Source of the DNA: JAYQPD01 sp046050105
Lineage (GTDB): Bacteria; Patescibacteriota; Minisyncoccia; Phycocordibacterales; UBA918
Assembly (NCBI GenBank): GCA_046050105.1
Contig: JBJOQE010000061.1
Location: 1 to 21,336 of the forward strand
Direction of reading: 5' to 3'
Length of the DNA stretch: 21,336 nucleotides
Shown: one piece after another, positions 20,893-21,336 of the stretch
Layout of the letters: each line of letters begins with the position of its first letter
Position numbering within the stretch: position 1 is the stretch's first letter
Notes under the pieces: generated by a model
The model's database searches: none
The model's input: only the letters and a program-made list of their open reading frames with translations
Told to the model about the DNA's origin: nothing
Made by a program: the position numbers and the translations under genes

Positions 20893-20926
20893 AAAAAGAA
20901 AGCCTTGTGCGCAGGCCCTGCTTTCT
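20893..20926 (-). terminator. Minus-strand terminator facing the ABC exporter gene
   Basis: On the minus strand AGAAAGC (20926-20920) pairs with GCTTTCT (20903-20897), followed by TTTT, so the T tract is TTCTTTTT. The plus strand lacks a T run after the stem. It would stop leftward transcription coming from the tRNA side. Confidence 0.6.
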
Positions 20927-21181
20927 ATCGTGTCGTCACACATCAAACGCACCTCGTGTCGTTTGTGTGCGACCCCGCCTCGGTCGTCACAGATAATTTT
21001 CCTAACAGAAAATTTCCGTGACCCCTTCTTACAGAAGCAGTTATCTTGCGGATATTTTCTTAGCTGCGCAGAAAATCTCTCACAAGATCTTGCGAAAGTG
21101 CCCCATACTTTCTCACCTCGCGGTTTTTGCCTTGAGCTATCGCTCAAACAAAAACATCGCTGTGGCTCGGACCACGTATGG

Positions 21182-21207
21182 AAAAACAGCACGCAGGTGC
21201 TGTTTTT
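21182..21207. terminator. Terminator after tRNA-Lys
   Basis: Perfect 11-bp arms AAAAACAGCAC (21182-21192) and GTGCTGTTTTT (21197-21207) with a GCAG loop. T5 is present on both strands. On the minus strand it begins 7 nt after the tRNA CCA end. An outer GGACCACG (21169-21176)/CGTGGTCC (21212-21219) pairs around it and includes the tRNA 3' end. Confidence 0.88.
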
Positions 21208-21213
21208 CAATCG

Positions 21214-21289
21214 TGGTCCGCCCACCTGGACTCGAACCAGGGGCCAATTCCTTAAAAGGGAACTGCTCTACCAACTGAGCTATGGGCGG
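21214..21289 (-). tRNA. tRNA-Lys (anticodon UUU)
   Basis: Read on the minus strand, the 76-nt cloverleaf has a 7-bp acceptor stem CCGCCCA/TGGGCGG, then TA. The D arm is GCTC-AGTTGGTA-GAGC. The anticodon arm is GTTCC-CTTTTAA-GGAAT, giving anticodon TTT. The variable loop is TGGCC and the T arm CCTGG-TTCGAGT-CCAGG. Discriminator A and an encoded CCA (21216-21214) complete it. U33, the T-loop TTCGA and the D-loop GG are present. Lys codons AAA/AAG are read. It is an ANN-decoding tRNA, thus a substrate for the t6A pathway that includes TsaE in this window. Confidence 0.96.
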
Positions 21290-21307
21290 ATGCTAAAAAG
21301 CAGGCAA

Positions 21308-21335
21308 ACTATACCATATTGTATCCCTACGTCCA
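21308..21335 (-). promoter_or_regulatory. tRNA-Lys promoter
   Basis: On the minus strand TGGACG (21335-21330, 4 of 6 to TTGACA), a 16-nt spacer and TATAGT (21313-21308, 5 of 6 to TATAAT). This is about 18 nt upstream of the mature tRNA 5' end. It lies at the window edge. Confidence 0.45.
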
Positions 21336-21336
21336 C

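Larger units (their letters stand above)
20888..21213. other. Gene-less interval with several hairpins
   Basis: There is no credible protein gene in 326 bp. Structures seen: the minus-strand terminator at 20893-20926; an imperfect stem with CAAACG/CGTTTG arms at 20944-20965; AATTTTC-ctaaca-GAAAATT (20995-21014) flanked by an imperfect GGT..CAC/GTGACC (20982-21023); and GTTTTTG..TTGAGC-tatc-GCTCAA..CAAAAAC (21123-21155). The tRNA terminator is at 21182-21207. GTCGTCACA occurs twice (20932, 20983). A minus-strand small RNA ending at 20893 is possible. Confidence 0.5.

Noticed and set aside
20755..21225. Minus-strand 156-residue open frame
   Set aside because: It overlaps the end of the ABC exporter, the terminators and the tRNA end. 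Its composition is not protein-like.

Overview
The window looks like a contiguous stretch of a small-genome bacterium of the Candidate Phyla Radiation (Patescibacteria), most likely a Parcubacteria-like lineage. This is an inference from several things: compact gene-dense DNA of roughly 50% GC; small or streamlined versions of core proteins (YebC of 178 aa, Pol I without a proofreading domain, a short DNA polymerase III delta); almost no Shine-Dalgarno motifs; and small proteins of types I associate with these phyla. TGA ends tsaE at the expected family length, so the ordinary bacterial code applies and UGA is not recoded.

Region 1 (1-1384): the C-terminus of a VirB2/TrbC-like membrane protein, then a membrane-anchored, propeller-like protein of unknown function. 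Region 2 (1384-5953) is a classic bacterial origin neighbourhood. rpmH-rnpA-yidC run leftward and dnaA-dnaN run rightward. DnaA-box-like sites lie both upstream of dnaA and between dnaA and dnaN, followed by an AT-rich stretch. A 90-aa protein follows dnaN where recF often sits in other bacteria. Region 3 (5955-9535): a class A penicillin-binding protein (minus) diverges from tyrS (plus). Region 4 (9545-12780): a very acidic small protein, ruvC, a shortened yebC and ruvB on the minus strand, with one uncharacterised plus-strand gene between yebC and ruvB.

Region 5 (12760-13219) is the most puzzling part: 460 bp without a credible gene. It contains one inverted and two direct copies of a 23-bp repeat and many small perfect hairpins. 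A plus-strand promoter-like sequence sits at its left edge and a strong hairpin with seven Ts at its right edge, so it may encode a structured RNA or be a small non-autonomous element. Region 6 (13220-20887): a PilB/GspE-type ATPase (minus) diverges from a rightward run of tsaE, polA, a uridine-kinase-like P-loop kinase, a holA-like delta subunit and an ABC exporter. Region 7 (20888-21336): 326 bp with several hairpins and no gene, then tRNA-Lys(UUU) on the minus strand.

Together the genes cover initiation (DnaA), clamp (DnaN), clamp loading (delta), repair polymerase (Pol I), Holliday-junction processing (RuvB, RuvC), tRNA processing and charging (RnpA, TsaE, TyrS, tRNA-Lys), membrane insertion (YidC), cell-wall synthesis (PBP1) and pilus assembly (PilB). 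Convergent gene pairs are repeatedly separated by one shared bidirectional hairpin terminator. Several genes have a -10-like hexamer ending 5-6 nt before the ATG, which suggests leaderless transcripts.
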